A DNA stretch of 64,000 bases from JAJFKX01 sp965230265. Its GTDB lineage: Bacteria > Pseudomonadota > Gammaproteobacteria > Xanthomonadales > Wenzhouxiangellaceae. The position numbers were made by a program, and so were the translations under genes. The notes beneath the pieces are model-generated. The model was not told the DNA's origin, ran no database searches, and was given only the letters and a program-made list of their open reading frames with translations. The DNA lies in assembly GCA_965230265.1 (NCBI GenBank), contig OZ245999.1:1054001-1118000 (forward strand). The letters run 5' to 3'. Position 1 is the first letter of the stretch. Each line of letters starts with the position of its first letter. Below, piece after piece: positions 44,224-52,803 of the stretch.

Positions 44224-44595
44224 ATGCAAGATTCTGGCAATAGTTGGTTTGCCGGTGGGGCGGCAGCTTTAATCGGTTTGTTGACCTGTCTGGGGTTAAC
44301 GATTGTTACCGGAGGTGATATCGCTTGGGATGCCAAGCTGTATTACATCATCGGTGTTCCTATAATGACTTTTTTTGCTTATGTGCTGGGCTATAGCTTT
44401 CCACGCGCTCCATGGCGTTGGGTTGTGTATATGGCCATCGGGCAATTGAGTTCAGTGCTTTTTGTTGAAGATGTCATGGTGCTCTGGTGGCTGGCGGCAG
44501 GATATCTTCTGGTGGCTTCAGTGCCGCAGTTTATCGCTGCCTATGTGGGCTCGAATATCGCCTGGAACCGGGCAAGGCCAGGGACAAGAAATTAG
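44224..44595 (+). CDS. Four-helix small membrane protein, unknown function
   Basis: 123 aa, not recognised. Four hydrophobic stretches, beginning with AAALIGLLTCLGLTIVTGG and ending with LLVASVPQFIAAYVGSNIAW, fill most of the protein, so it is an inner-membrane protein. CGGGAGAATAATA before the ATG is a good ribosome site. It precedes another small membrane protein (44641) and the exported CXXCH protein (44945) on the same strand; the three may form one unit. Confidence 0.7.
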   Translation: MQDSGNSWFAGGAAALIGLLTCLGLTIVTGGDIAWDAKLYYIIGVPIMTFFAYVLGYSFPRAPWRWVVYMAIGQLSSVLFVEDVMVLWWLAAGYLLVASVPQFIAAYVGSNIAWNRARPGTRN

Positions 44596-44640
44596 TGTAG
44601 TCAAAGTTCCGGCTTGAAATAAGCTCAACCGAAAATCGCG

Positions 44641-44925
44641 ATGATCAAGAACCTTTACCTCAGGTCCGCATTATTTGGATCTATTATTCCCAGCTTGTTT
44701 TTAGCAGCGGTTTTTGCTGTCATGTTTTTTACTGCACAAGGATGGGTTCCCTTGATTGTTTTGGTATTGGCAATGTATGCGTTGCCAGTATCGTTAGTGG
44801 TTTCATTATTGATTGCACTGGGTTTGTTATCTGCTTGTAAGCCATGGCTTCAGTCCATGATCGGACTGCTGGTGTGTGTGATTTGTGTCATTATAACGGC
44901 GCTTGTACTGCAGTACTTTAATTGA
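44641..44925 (+). CDS. Small membrane protein, unknown function
   Basis: 94 aa, not recognised. Almost entirely hydrophobic with about three helices (LFLAAVFAVMFFTA, LIVLVLAMYALPVSLVVSLL, MIGLLVCVICVIITALVLQ). It lies 45 bases after the previous membrane-protein gene and 19 before the CXXCH protein gene. No clear ribosome site precedes the ATG. Confidence 0.6.
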   Translation: MIKNLYLRSALFGSIIPSLFLAAVFAVMFFTAQGWVPLIVLVLAMYALPVSLVVSLLIALGLLSACKPWLQSMIGLLVCVICVIITALVLQYFN

Positions 44926-44944
44926 GTGCTCAAGGAGTAGAACA

Positions 44945-46492
44945 ATGAAAATAAGGAAAAATCTATGGGGTTTGATGGCAGTTCTGGTTTTATTCAATTC
45001 GGTATTAGGGCCGGCAAAGGCACAAGATAGACTATCGGATACGCCCTATACTCTGCCCGTTGTTAATTTCACCAAAGATGCACAGGGTTTTTTTGTTAAT
45101 AAGCCGGATGCGTTTTACCTGCGCTATATGTGGGAATCATTCGTGGCTTTGAGCTGGGCCGCGAAGCCGGGTGAACGAGGTGTGCCTGACCAGCAAGCAA
45201 CCATGCCTGCAAGCGATTCACCATTGGTATGGGAAACCTTGCCACAAGCTCAGGAAGTGTTTTTATTGCCAGAGTTGTGGGACAACTATCCTGATTGGCA
45301 AAATATCCCTTATTTGCCTGCAGGTATGAGCGTGGCAGATGCAGAAAAGTTGTGCAAAGGTTTCTCAGTCAGTCGGGATATTATCCTTTACGATATCAAT
45401 CAGCCCAACATTACCATTAAAGATGGCCCGGTCGCGCCATTGATTGATCAGTATGGTCGTTATGTGCGCTATCAGGTCACTATGAACCGGACATTTTTTG
45501 AATATGTTCGTGAGCATCGGTACTTTGATGCAAACGTTCAACTGACAGCTGTTGCCGCCAGTGAACAGGCGCAATACGAGCAACAATCAGAGCCTCCATT
45601 AGGGGCTTTTGTTGCGTTACCTGCTGATAACGACAAACAACCAGGGATGCTGGAAACCAAGGCTGCCTGGCGGGTGCTCGATCCCCAGTTTGACGATCCG
45701 GCTCGGTATTACACCCGCCCTGGTTTTGTACTTAGCCCGGATCGCACACATTGCCAAAGAGCACCGGCAGGTGTGGGCCTGGTGGCATTGCATGTTCATC
45801 GTTTAACCCGTTTGAGCCATGTGGCTTCGACATTTGAGCAAATCGATAATGTCGCCATTTTAGACCCACAAACGCCTGCACATATCCAGCCTTCGTTAAA
45901 CCCTGGTATTAGCAATCCTGTTCAGCAAAATATATGGCCGCCTTATGGAAACCGTGGTTTTGCAGGTGATTTGCCACCGGTGATAACCGCTAAAGATAAA
46001 CTGCCTGAGCGTCAGCGAAGGCAGCCTAACAATATTTCCAGAGCAACACCGATACCCCCCGATGTACGCGCCATTAATCATCAATTCCAGCAACGCTATG
46101 CTGGTTCGCCATTGCAGTACTATCAGATGATTAATACCCAGCACGTAAGGGCGGAGTGTCGCATGCGCGAGACCGGTGATTTTTCTAAACCACAGCAATG
46201 GGATCCGGTAACTTGCCCACAGCCCAATGGCGATCGCCTGATTAACGCAGCACTGGAGTCATATACACAGTTGGTTAATCCGTTTACCAATCAGCCATAC
46301 AGTTACAGCTGCCAGGATTGTCACGCCCATGCCAGACCTTGCGGGTTCGTGGCGACCAATAAGAATGCACTGACATTTCGTTCGGAATTTATGGTGATGA
46401 GTTATTTATTAAGCAAGGCCAAATTTCCACAACAAAAACAAACGACAGGTGGCTATTCCTGTAATAACCCAGCCACACAGCCGTTTAATTAA
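44945..46492 (+). CDS. Exported mono-haem c-type cytochrome-like protein
   Basis: 515 aa from the ATG at 44945, which has AAGGAG (44931-44936) eight bases upstream. Residues 1-26 are a signal peptide ending near AKAQ. A single haem-c motif CQDCH lies near the C-terminus in YSCQDCHAHARPCG. Other features are MWESFVALSWAAKPGE near the N-terminus and HRLTRLSHVASTFEQIDNVA in the middle, which recall a group of uncharacterised periplasmic cytochrome-family proteins. There are few other haem-ligand clues, so the sixth ligand is unknown. It shares its last bases tail to tail with the aminotransferase gene. Confidence 0.75.
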   Translation: MKIRKNLWGLMAVLVLFNSVLGPAKAQDRLSDTPYTLPVVNFTKDAQGFFVNKPDAFYLRYMWESFVALSWAAKPGERGVPDQQATMPASDSPLVWETLPQAQEVFLLPELWDNYPDWQNIPYLPAGMSVADAEKLCKGFSVSRDIILYDINQPNITIKDGPVAPLIDQYGRYVRYQVTMNRTFFEYVREHRYFDANVQLTAVAASEQAQYEQQSEPPLGAFVALPADNDKQPGMLETKAAWRVLDPQFDDPARYYTRPGFVLSPDRTHCQRAPAGVGLVALHVHRLTRLSHVASTFEQIDNVAILDPQTPAHIQPSLNPGISNPVQQNIWPPYGNRGFAGDLPPVITAKDKLPERQRRQPNNISRATPIPPDVRAINHQFQQRYAGSPLQYYQMINTQHVRAECRMRETGDFSKPQQWDPVTCPQPNGDRLINAALESYTQLVNPFTNQPYSYSCQDCHAHARPCGFVATNKNALTFRSEFMVMSYLLSKAKFPQQKQTTGGYSCNNPATQPFN

Positions 46493-47628
46493 CGGGCGTT
46501 GTTTAATAGGGTTTCGATATGGTTTAAAGCGGTATCCAGTAAAGCGGTTTCCTGATAAAAGTGCGGTGATAGGCGAAGACCTTCACCACGTTTGGCTGTC
46601 AATACATGGTTTTTCCGCAGTTGGGTCAACAGCTCACCAGGACGGATGTTCAGTGGTTTGAAGTTAACGATAGCACTGCATCGGTCGTGGTTTTGTGGAC
46701 CAAGCAGTTCTAAGTCATCGCGTTGCTTTAGTGCGGTTCGTAAATAATTGGCATTGTGCAGTGCTCGCTTGGCAATGGTTTCCATGCCGATGTCCAGCAG
46801 TAAACCCAGAGCAGCATGGGTGGCGACAATGCCCAGCATATTCGGGCTTCCTGCTTCAAAACGACGACCGGTTTCCGAAGGCTCCCAGGATTCACGTTGA
46901 AACTGGAATGGGTTATCCATTTGTCGCCACCCTGACTGGCTTAACTGCAGTTTTTGGCGCACTGATGGGTGTGTGTAAAACACTGCCAGGCCTTCTGGGC
47001 CGAGCAACCATTTGTGTGCATCGGCACTTAAAAAATCGATATGACAGGCCTGTACATCCAACGGCAGCATGCCTAACTGTTGAATCGCATCGACGCAAAA
47101 TAAAATTTGATTTTGGCGGCAAAAGCCACCCAGGTTTTGCAGTTGTAAGCGTAAGCCATCGGCGTATTGGATGGCGCTGACCGCCAGTAATCGTGTGCTT
47201 TCATCACAGGCAGATAACAGAGCTTGCTCAGGTTCATCGACATGGATATCAACCTTACGCAGCTCAACACCTTTGGATTCCAGGTTGGCCCAGGGCAGCC
47301 AATTGGATGGGAATTCACAATCGGGGATGACGACAGAGTCGCCTGCCTGCCAGGGTAACCCCTGAGCCACCATTGATAGGCCTTCAGTGGTGTTTTTTAA
47401 AAGGGCGATGTCATCGCTGTGTGCATTTAATAATTCGGCAAAGCGTGAGCGGCAATCGTCTTCCCGCGCCATCCAGTCTTCATAATTTAATGCGGCAATT
47501 TGTGCATTTTCTTCTGCAAATGCCTGAACGGCTTCACTGACAACCGTTGGCCATGGTGCCATGGCGGCATGGTTGAGGTAACAAAGCTGCCGGGTGCTGG
47601 GAAAAAGCTGGGCAAATGATTGAGACAT
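46489..47628 (-). CDS. Class V aminotransferase / cysteine desulfurase-like protein
   Basis: 379 aa from the ATG at 47628. Fold-type I PLP enzyme. The PLP Lys is in FLSADAHKWLLGPEGLAVFY; CVDAIQQLGMLPLDV holds the Asp that contacts the cofactor ring, and LKNTTEGLSMVAQGL the phosphate-binding region. LSADAHKWLLGPEG is also seen in isopenicillin-N-epimerase-like and kynureninase-like proteins, so desulfurase activity is not assured. A longer upstream start (47916) would run through the dinB promoter region and lacks family support. Divergent from dinB. Confidence 0.82.
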   Translation of the reverse strand: MSQSFAQLFPSTRQLCYLNHAAMAPWPTVVSEAVQAFAEENAQIAALNYEDWMAREDDCRSRFAELLNAHSDDIALLKNTTEGLSMVAQGLPWQAGDSVVIPDCEFPSNWLPWANLESKGVELRKVDIHVDEPEQALLSACDESTRLLAVSAIQYADGLRLQLQNLGGFCRQNQILFCVDAIQQLGMLPLDVQACHIDFLSADAHKWLLGPEGLAVFYTHPSVRQKLQLSQSGWRQMDNPFQFQRESWEPSETGRRFEAGSPNMLGIVATHAALGLLLDIGMETIAKRALHNANYLRTALKQRDDLELLGPQNHDRCSAIVNFKPLNIRPGELLTQLRKNHVLTAKRGEGLRLSPHFYQETALLDTALNHIETLLNNAR

Positions 47629-47733
47629 GACGATGACTGCTCTTGGTTTATAGGCGGAGTAAAAACAGGTACAAGCTAAAGTGTAACGCAATCCTGGCCG
47701 CAAATACTGCTCGATCATCATGCTGTGGATGTC

Positions 47734-47749
47734 ATGTATAGAAAAACAG
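47734..47749 (+). promoter_or_regulatory. lexA box: LexA-like SOS box before dinB
   Basis: ATGTATAGAAAAACAG matches the LexA consensus CTGT-N8-ACAG at all but one core position and lies 17 bases before the dinB ATG. DinB is an SOS gene in many proteobacteria. Confidence 0.5.
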
Positions 47750-47766
47750 GCTAGAGTGCTATTGGT

Positions 47767-48909
47767 ATGGCCACTGAGAACAACATTTCCGATTCCACTA
47801 AGCGTGACAGTGCCGATGATCAGGGCAATCAAGCGCTTAGATCGATTTTGCACGTGGATATGGATGCCTTTTATGCGGCTGTCGAGCAATTGGACAACCC
47901 CAAACTGAAAGGTCACCCGGTGGTTGTTGGTGGTTTAGGGTTGCGGGGGGTGGTGTCGACCGCCAGCTATGAGGCTCGTCGATATGGAATACATTCGGCA
48001 ATGCCGATGGCCAGAGCAAGGGTTTTATGCCGACATGCGCATTTTATTCGCACGCGAATGGCGCGTTATAAAACGATCTCCCGGAAAATTTTTGAAATCT
48101 TTCATTGGTTTACTCCAGAGGTTGAAGGCTTATCGATGGATGAGGCTTTTTTGGACATCAGCGACTATTTGGCCGATAAACAAACCCGGGATGATGCGTT
48201 GCGAGCAACTGGCCGTAGCCTGCAACAGGCCATTTACGCCAACACCGGTTTGACTGCATCGGTGGGTATGGCACATAACAAATTATTGGCCAAGCTGGGT
48301 TCAGATTACCGTAAGCCAAGGGGGCGAACATTTGTGGCGTATGAGAAAACGCATCTGTTTCTCGATCCATTACCGGTTGGGCGATTGTGGGGCATAGGCA
48401 AGCAAACACTTCCACGTTTACAGCAGGCTGGTATTTTGACCATTGGCCAGCTGCGTAAGGCGCCCTCTGAGGTGTTGGAAACATTGCTTGGTCAACGTTG
48501 GCAGCATTATTACCGTTTGGCGCAAGGGGTTGATCACCGCCTGGTCAAAGCCGAGCGCGCCGATAAATCGATCAGTCGGGAAACCACTTTCAGTCATGAC
48601 ATAAATGAGCAGGAGCCTTTGCTGGAAACATTGCATATCCATGCAGCTGAAGTTGCTCAACGGGCGGCAAAAAAATCATTAATAGGGCGTACCGTTAACA
48701 TCAAACTAAGAGACCGTCATTTTGCTACGATTTCACGTTCACGGACGTTGACGCATGGCATTAACACGACCGAGGAGATATTTGCCCAGGCACGACAGTT
48801 ATTTGAGGAGTGGTGTGAAAGCAGTGGGTTTCCGGCGGTGAGGTTGATTGGTGTTGGGATCAGTAACTTGAGCGTGGCTGGAGATCAATCAATGGAGGAG
48901 TTGCTATAG
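47767..48909 (+). CDS. dinB: DNA polymerase IV
   Basis: 380 aa Y-family translesion polymerase. The catalytic acidic residues lie in ILHVDMDAFYAAVEQLDNP and GLSMDEAFLDISDY (DE pair). NTGLTASVGMAHNKLLAKLGSDY and the helix-hairpin-helix LWGIGKQTLPRL are typical, followed by the little-finger domain. Length is normal. The first 26 residues (ATENNISDSTKRDSADDQGN) are a polar lead not present in E. coli DinB. A LexA-like box precedes it. The next gene is convergent. Confidence 0.94.
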   Translation: MATENNISDSTKRDSADDQGNQALRSILHVDMDAFYAAVEQLDNPKLKGHPVVVGGLGLRGVVSTASYEARRYGIHSAMPMARARVLCRHAHFIRTRMARYKTISRKIFEIFHWFTPEVEGLSMDEAFLDISDYLADKQTRDDALRATGRSLQQAIYANTGLTASVGMAHNKLLAKLGSDYRKPRGRTFVAYEKTHLFLDPLPVGRLWGIGKQTLPRLQQAGILTIGQLRKAPSEVLETLLGQRWQHYYRLAQGVDHRLVKAERADKSISRETTFSHDINEQEPLLETLHIHAAEVAQRAAKKSLIGRTVNIKLRDRHFATISRSRTLTHGINTTEEIFAQARQLFEEWCESSGFPAVRLIGVGISNLSVAGDQSMEELL

Positions 48910-49021
48910 TCTGCCAGCATGGACAGACCAATAGACAATGGCCTATAGGGTGAGTAAACGCCTTAAGCCATCCCAATTAAAACTGAAAGCTGTCGCGTTT
49001 ATGCGGGCTTAGCATTCAGCA

Positions 49022-49053
49022 GGCCCAGTGATTGGCTCTTTTACCACTGGGCC
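49022..49053. terminator. Inverted repeat between convergent dinB and peptidase genes
   Basis: GGCCCAGTG and CACTGGGCC form a perfect 9-bp stem with a 14-base loop, 12 bases beyond the end of the M14 gene. No T-run on either strand; probably a bidirectional transcription stop or 3' stabiliser. Confidence 0.45.
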
Positions 49054-49064
49054 AGATATCTAAC

Positions 49065-51782
49065 CTATCGCAATTTTCCGCTATACGATGGCGCACGCAG
49101 TACAGCATTCATAAAAATCGCATTTAAACCGTTCAAATAGGCTCGTACTGTTGGATCTTCAGTAAAACCAATGACCATGCCACGCCCAGATGACTGCACC
49201 ACAACAAAAGGCTTGTAAGCCAGCTGCGGCAAAGTATCAGGCCACAGATGACCGCTTTGCAGTAAATCATCGGCATTGGCAAAACGAGCAACGGTGGTGC
49301 CACGATCTTGCGGCATCGGGGTGAATACCCGTTGCCCACGGGCCAATACGTTAAGCGCTGGTGCAACACCTGCAGATAACCAGTGATCTGCATTAACAAT
49401 GGCTTTTAACAATACACCAGGGTTATCCCGTGGTGGCTGGCTATTGGGCAGTACCAATTGCTGGTATTGATCATCTTCTTCAATAACGCGCCCAGGTTGT
49501 GAGTCAGCGGATAAATCAATTGGGTCATCAGGTTCTTCATCACGGGCCTGTTGTTCACTGCGGATAGCGAGCAGGTCGACATCTTTATCAGCGGCCCACG
49601 AGGTTGCTCCTGCCAAGGTCACCAAAGTGCCGCCACGTTGTATCCAGTCTTCTAGTGACGCCAGCGCGTTATCACGTAACCTTGATCCATAGCCACCAAA
49701 AAACGGACTGCTATCTGGCAGAATCAAGACATCAAAGTCATCCAATGGCGTACGTGCCAGATTGTCGACTCGAATGGGAGTAACCGGGTAGTTAAACTGG
49801 CCTTCGATGACAAACCGCACAGCCCCGGGGGAATACACATCAGCCGGTGCATCCCAGGCCAGAGCCACTTTGGGCGCGGTAAGGTTCGCCGTTTGAAAGC
49901 TGCCGAAGCTGGGGCCATCGGTTACCCAGCTGTCATTGAGGGCAACAATCTCAATCCCCTGCAGCTCAGCTCGCATATTGACCAGGCTGGCATGCAAATC
50001 ATCAGTATTGCCTTTAACCGGAACAATCAAACTGCCAGAAGGGTATTGGCGATCGTTATGGGTAAAGGCCTGGTGCGTGGATTTAACCTTAAACTCTTGC
50101 TGGAACAGATAACTCAGCGCGTTGGCAATGCGGCGGTCCCCACCGGGAATGACATAGGCAACATCGGCTTGAGCAAGTGGTGTCAGACTGGTTGCATTAT
50201 TGCGGTCTGCTGACAGTGCCTTCATGTTGCTGATGGAGACTGGCCGCTGGCAGGTATCCATCTGAATATTAAACATCAAAGGCAATGACCACGCGGTGAC
50301 ATCATAAATTTCATGGTTGAGCCCTCGATCCAGCCGGCTTTGCTGATTGGCGATATATTTCGGATCAATGGATACTTGCTTATCCAGCATGGTGCGCAAC
50401 AAGCGCTTGGCGGGTTGAGCCAACGGAATCACCATTGAGCCAGCCGCATAATCGTTACCGCAGGCAGAAAAAGCCTGGCTGCTGCGCCATATTTCTGCAC
50501 CATGTTGCACCATTAACCTGCCAAGGTAGTCTGCACCGCCCTGGTCCGGTTGCGTTGGGATAATGAAGGTCCGGGTATTGCCGCGGGAACCTTCATCAAT
50601 GGCGCTGCGCCTGTAGTCATAAAAATCCTGCCACAGTTTATGCCGGTGATTGCTAACCGTTTCTGCCGTGGCGATAGAGCTAACGAAATGATGGCGAACG
50701 GCTTCACGATAGGTCAATAAGCTGCCATCTCTGCGGCGTACCACCAGACCACGTGGTGAGGCTTGTTCATAAGTCATTGCAATGCCGCCATAGTAAGAGG
50801 GCCAGCTAGCGCCATAACCGGGATAAAAAGCGTCAAATACTTCCCGGGTAAAGTAATCAAAGCCATATTCGTCAAACCAACGCGCATTATTACGCCCAAA
50901 TAGACCCAAATTTTCACGTTGATCTTGTACTAAATGTGGATTGAATGGCACGGCCTCTGGTGCGAAGAAATAGGTCGAATCTGAGCCCATTTCGTGTGCG
51001 TCAACAAATGCCAATGGATACCATTGCTGGATGACAGCAACCCGTCCTTGTGTTTCTGGCTGAGTTAATGCCAGCCAATCACGATTCAGATCAAAAAGAT
51101 AGTGATTCACTCGGCCTGATGGCCAGGGTTCATCATGTTCAACAGCAAATCGGCTGGTATCGGGCAGCAGCCCTTTGGCCTGCCGGAAGTTGCCAACAAA
51201 GCGATCGCGACCATCCGGGTTTTGCAATGGGTCGATAAACACCAGAGTATTGGCAAGAATACCGTCGACCAGCGCATCGTTGTCAGCCGCCAGCAAATGA
51301 TAGGCAGCAAACATGGCCGCATCAGATGAGGAAATTTCGTTGCCGTGTACCGCATAGGATAACCAGACAGTGCCGGGTAAGTGATCAAGTATGCGGTTGG
51401 CTGCATTGGCTGGTGTTTGACGCGGGTCAGCGATGCGCTGAATATCGGCTTTAATCTCATCCAGTCGGGCAATATTGTCTGGATTGCCGATCACCACATA
51501 AAACAACTCCCGGCCTTCCCAGGACTGGGCATAAGGGAACAGTTGGATTCTATCCGGATGCGCAGCAACCAAAGCATCAAAATACTGACGGATTTGCGCA
51601 TGTGAGCTAATTTGGTGCCCAACCGGATAACCCAGGACCTGTTCATGATCAGGTGTTGTCTGTTGATATTGCGTACCCGGCCATAGTGGTGATTGATCAA
51701 AAACAGTCTCTAAGGGATAACTCGCCGATAGGTTGTCAAGAAAGCACAGGGTAAACACAGCGGCGGTAATGATCAGGCGCAT
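49065..51782 (-). CDS. Exported M14 family zinc carboxypeptidase, large
   Basis: 905 aa with an N-terminal signal peptide (about 20 residues, ending near LSAS). The zinc ligands are visible as HxxE in YAVHGNEISSSDAAM and a later His in FVDAHEMGSDSTYFF, the M14 pattern. GRELFYVVIGN precedes the first site as usual. After residue about 620 a second region resembles a Rossmann/glutamine-amidotransferase-like fold (FDVLILPDSSPFFGGYG, IQRGGTLVTLAGATSW), as found in large M14 proteins. It is probably a periplasmic or surface peptidase; substrate unknown. Monocistronic between convergent dinB and a divergent small gene. Confidence 0.87.
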   Translation of the reverse strand: MRLIITAAVFTLCFLDNLSASYPLETVFDQSPLWPGTQYQQTTPDHEQVLGYPVGHQISSHAQIRQYFDALVAAHPDRIQLFPYAQSWEGRELFYVVIGNPDNIARLDEIKADIQRIADPRQTPANAANRILDHLPGTVWLSYAVHGNEISSSDAAMFAAYHLLAADNDALVDGILANTLVFIDPLQNPDGRDRFVGNFRQAKGLLPDTSRFAVEHDEPWPSGRVNHYLFDLNRDWLALTQPETQGRVAVIQQWYPLAFVDAHEMGSDSTYFFAPEAVPFNPHLVQDQRENLGLFGRNNARWFDEYGFDYFTREVFDAFYPGYGASWPSYYGGIAMTYEQASPRGLVVRRRDGSLLTYREAVRHHFVSSIATAETVSNHRHKLWQDFYDYRRSAIDEGSRGNTRTFIIPTQPDQGGADYLGRLMVQHGAEIWRSSQAFSACGNDYAAGSMVIPLAQPAKRLLRTMLDKQVSIDPKYIANQQSRLDRGLNHEIYDVTAWSLPLMFNIQMDTCQRPVSISNMKALSADRNNATSLTPLAQADVAYVIPGGDRRIANALSYLFQQEFKVKSTHQAFTHNDRQYPSGSLIVPVKGNTDDLHASLVNMRAELQGIEIVALNDSWVTDGPSFGSFQTANLTAPKVALAWDAPADVYSPGAVRFVIEGQFNYPVTPIRVDNLARTPLDDFDVLILPDSSPFFGGYGSRLRDNALASLEDWIQRGGTLVTLAGATSWAADKDVDLLAIRSEQQARDEEPDDPIDLSADSQPGRVIEEDDQYQQLVLPNSQPPRDNPGVLLKAIVNADHWLSAGVAPALNVLARGQRVFTPMPQDRGTTVARFANADDLLQSGHLWPDTLPQLAYKPFVVVQSSGRGMVIGFTEDPTVRAYLNGLNAIFMNAVLRAPSYSGKLR

Positions 51783-52016
51783 ATCGGTATCCAGGTTAAA
51801 CGGGTGTTGACTATAGCAAAAGGTGTCGGCTGCTGACTTGGAATAGGCCTGTTTTAAGGCTCTTAATGTCGTGAGCGACTGATCACTTGAGGAATACTGT
51901 GAATGTATGCAGGTTGCTCATTGTAAAAATCGTATGTGACTTCTTGCACTGTCTTAGCCTTTGATGACTGATTATCTTAAGTGTCAGAAAAGTTTTGGCT
52001 GAAAGGAGAAGAAACC

Positions 52017-52325
52017 ATGTTTAGTGCATTTGGCTGGGTATTGTTTGGTTTTGCAGTATGGGGCTTATGTATTTTGATGCATGCTGTGCAGAAAAGGTTT
52101 GCACCAGAGTGGAACAGTGGTGAACCAGGCCAAAACTGGTGGGATTTTATGTGGGGCGATGATGGTACTAAAAAGAACAAGCATCAATCACGCCAATCGG
52201 CTAATACTGCTGGAAATGCCGGCGATCAGGAAATCGATGAACTGAAACGTCGCATTGAAGTCCTGGAAGCGATCGTAACCGATCGTCGTTATCAGTTTGA
52301 TGAAGAGTTGCGCAGTAGTCGCTGA
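52017..52325 (+). CDS. Small membrane protein with PspB-like coiled coil
   Basis: 102 aa from the ATG at 52017, six bases after AAAGGAGAAG. Residues 4-22 form a membrane helix (FGWVLFGFAVWGLCILMHAV). The C-terminus IDELKRRIEVLEAIVTDRRYQFDEEL resembles the PspB-type leucine-rich coil found in several small envelope-stress proteins. No other psp gene is nearby, so the role is inferred only from this resemblance. A strong terminator follows at 52353-52380. Confidence 0.7.
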   Translation: MFSAFGWVLFGFAVWGLCILMHAVQKRFAPEWNSGEPGQNWWDFMWGDDGTKKNKHQSRQSANTAGNAGDQEIDELKRRIEVLEAIVTDRRYQFDEELRSSR

Positions 52326-52352
52326 GTTTGGTTTCTCCGAGGCGATTACAGG

Positions 52353-52380
52353 AAAGCCCGGCAATAGCCGGGCTTTTTTA
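52353..52380 (+). terminator. Rho-independent terminator
   Basis: AAAGCCCGGC and GCCGGGCTTT form a 10-bp stem with a 4-base loop, then TTTA. It ends the small membrane-protein gene 27 bases after its stop. Confidence 0.9.
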
Positions 52381-52415
52381 TTGAGTGATTCATTTTGAGC
52401 TAGGTTTTGGTGGCT

Positions 52416-52445
52416 AATAAAAACCCGGCCAGGGCGGCCGGGTTT
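52416..52445 (-). terminator. Rho-independent terminator read from the minus strand
   Basis: AAACCCGGCC and GGCCGGGTTT form a perfect 10-bp stem with a 5-base loop. The minus strand continues into TTTTTATTA; the plus side has only GGTTTGTTAT. So it ends a transcript coming from 52446-52607, where no protein gene lies. Confidence 0.75.
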
Positions 52446-52562
52446 GTTATAGTCAGTTTTCTCGAGTGCCTGTCAGGCCGCTACTACTCGGCCCAGGATA
52501 CTTACGAGGTCGCTAGTCTGGTAGGGAGTGAAAATCCAGACTGTTCCCTGCAACCACTGACT
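52416..52562 (-). ncRNA. Candidate structured non-coding RNA
   Basis: The bases 52451-52457 (AGTCAGT) and 52556-52562 (ACTGACT) close a domain that contains a 9-bp hairpin at 52469-52497 (CCTG/GGCCG arms with CGGCC/CAGG) and a 7-bp hairpin at 52515-52542 (AGTCTGG with CCAGACT). The minus strand then runs into the terminator at 52416-52445. No reading frame is present. A weak TTTAAA-16-TAATAA lies upstream on the minus strand. Strand and ends are inferred. It does not match tmRNA, RNase P or 4.5S; 6S-type RNA was considered but the hallmark central bubble was not found. Confidence 0.4.
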
Positions 52563-52660
52563 CAAGGGTTTATTTATTATTAAGTGCCTGTCTTATTTAA
52601 ACCCTTGCATCGTGAGTAACCAGCTAACTCACGGTTTAAATAATAACCGCTTATTGGTTA
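52563..52660. repeat. Three further inverted repeats in the same gap
   Basis: CAAGGGTTTA/TAAACCCTTG (52563-52607, 25-base loop), CGTGAGT/ACTCACG (52611-52633) and TAACC/GGTTA (52644-52660) follow the RNA candidate. With it they fill almost the whole 52416-52660 stretch. The rest, 52661-52803, is AT-rich and I see nothing in it. Confidence 0.5.
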
Positions 52661-52803
52661 ATAGGCTGTAAATAATTTGTGACTTTCATGTGAAGATTTG
52701 AATGTTTTTTTATAGGTATTTCAAACACTTAAAATTCACATTAATGAAAGCAATGTGAGAATTAATGGCATTGATGCCTTCGTTTCAGACGAGTGCAGAT
52801 TCA

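Noticed and set aside
47629..47916. Longer start for the class V aminotransferase, overlapping dinB
   Set aside because: Extra residues have no family match and would cross the dinB promoter and coding start.
52446..52562. 6S RNA or other named structural RNA
   Set aside because: Hairpins are clear but the conserved bubble and CCGATA-type sequence of 6S, and the signatures of tmRNA, RNase P and 4.5S, were not found.
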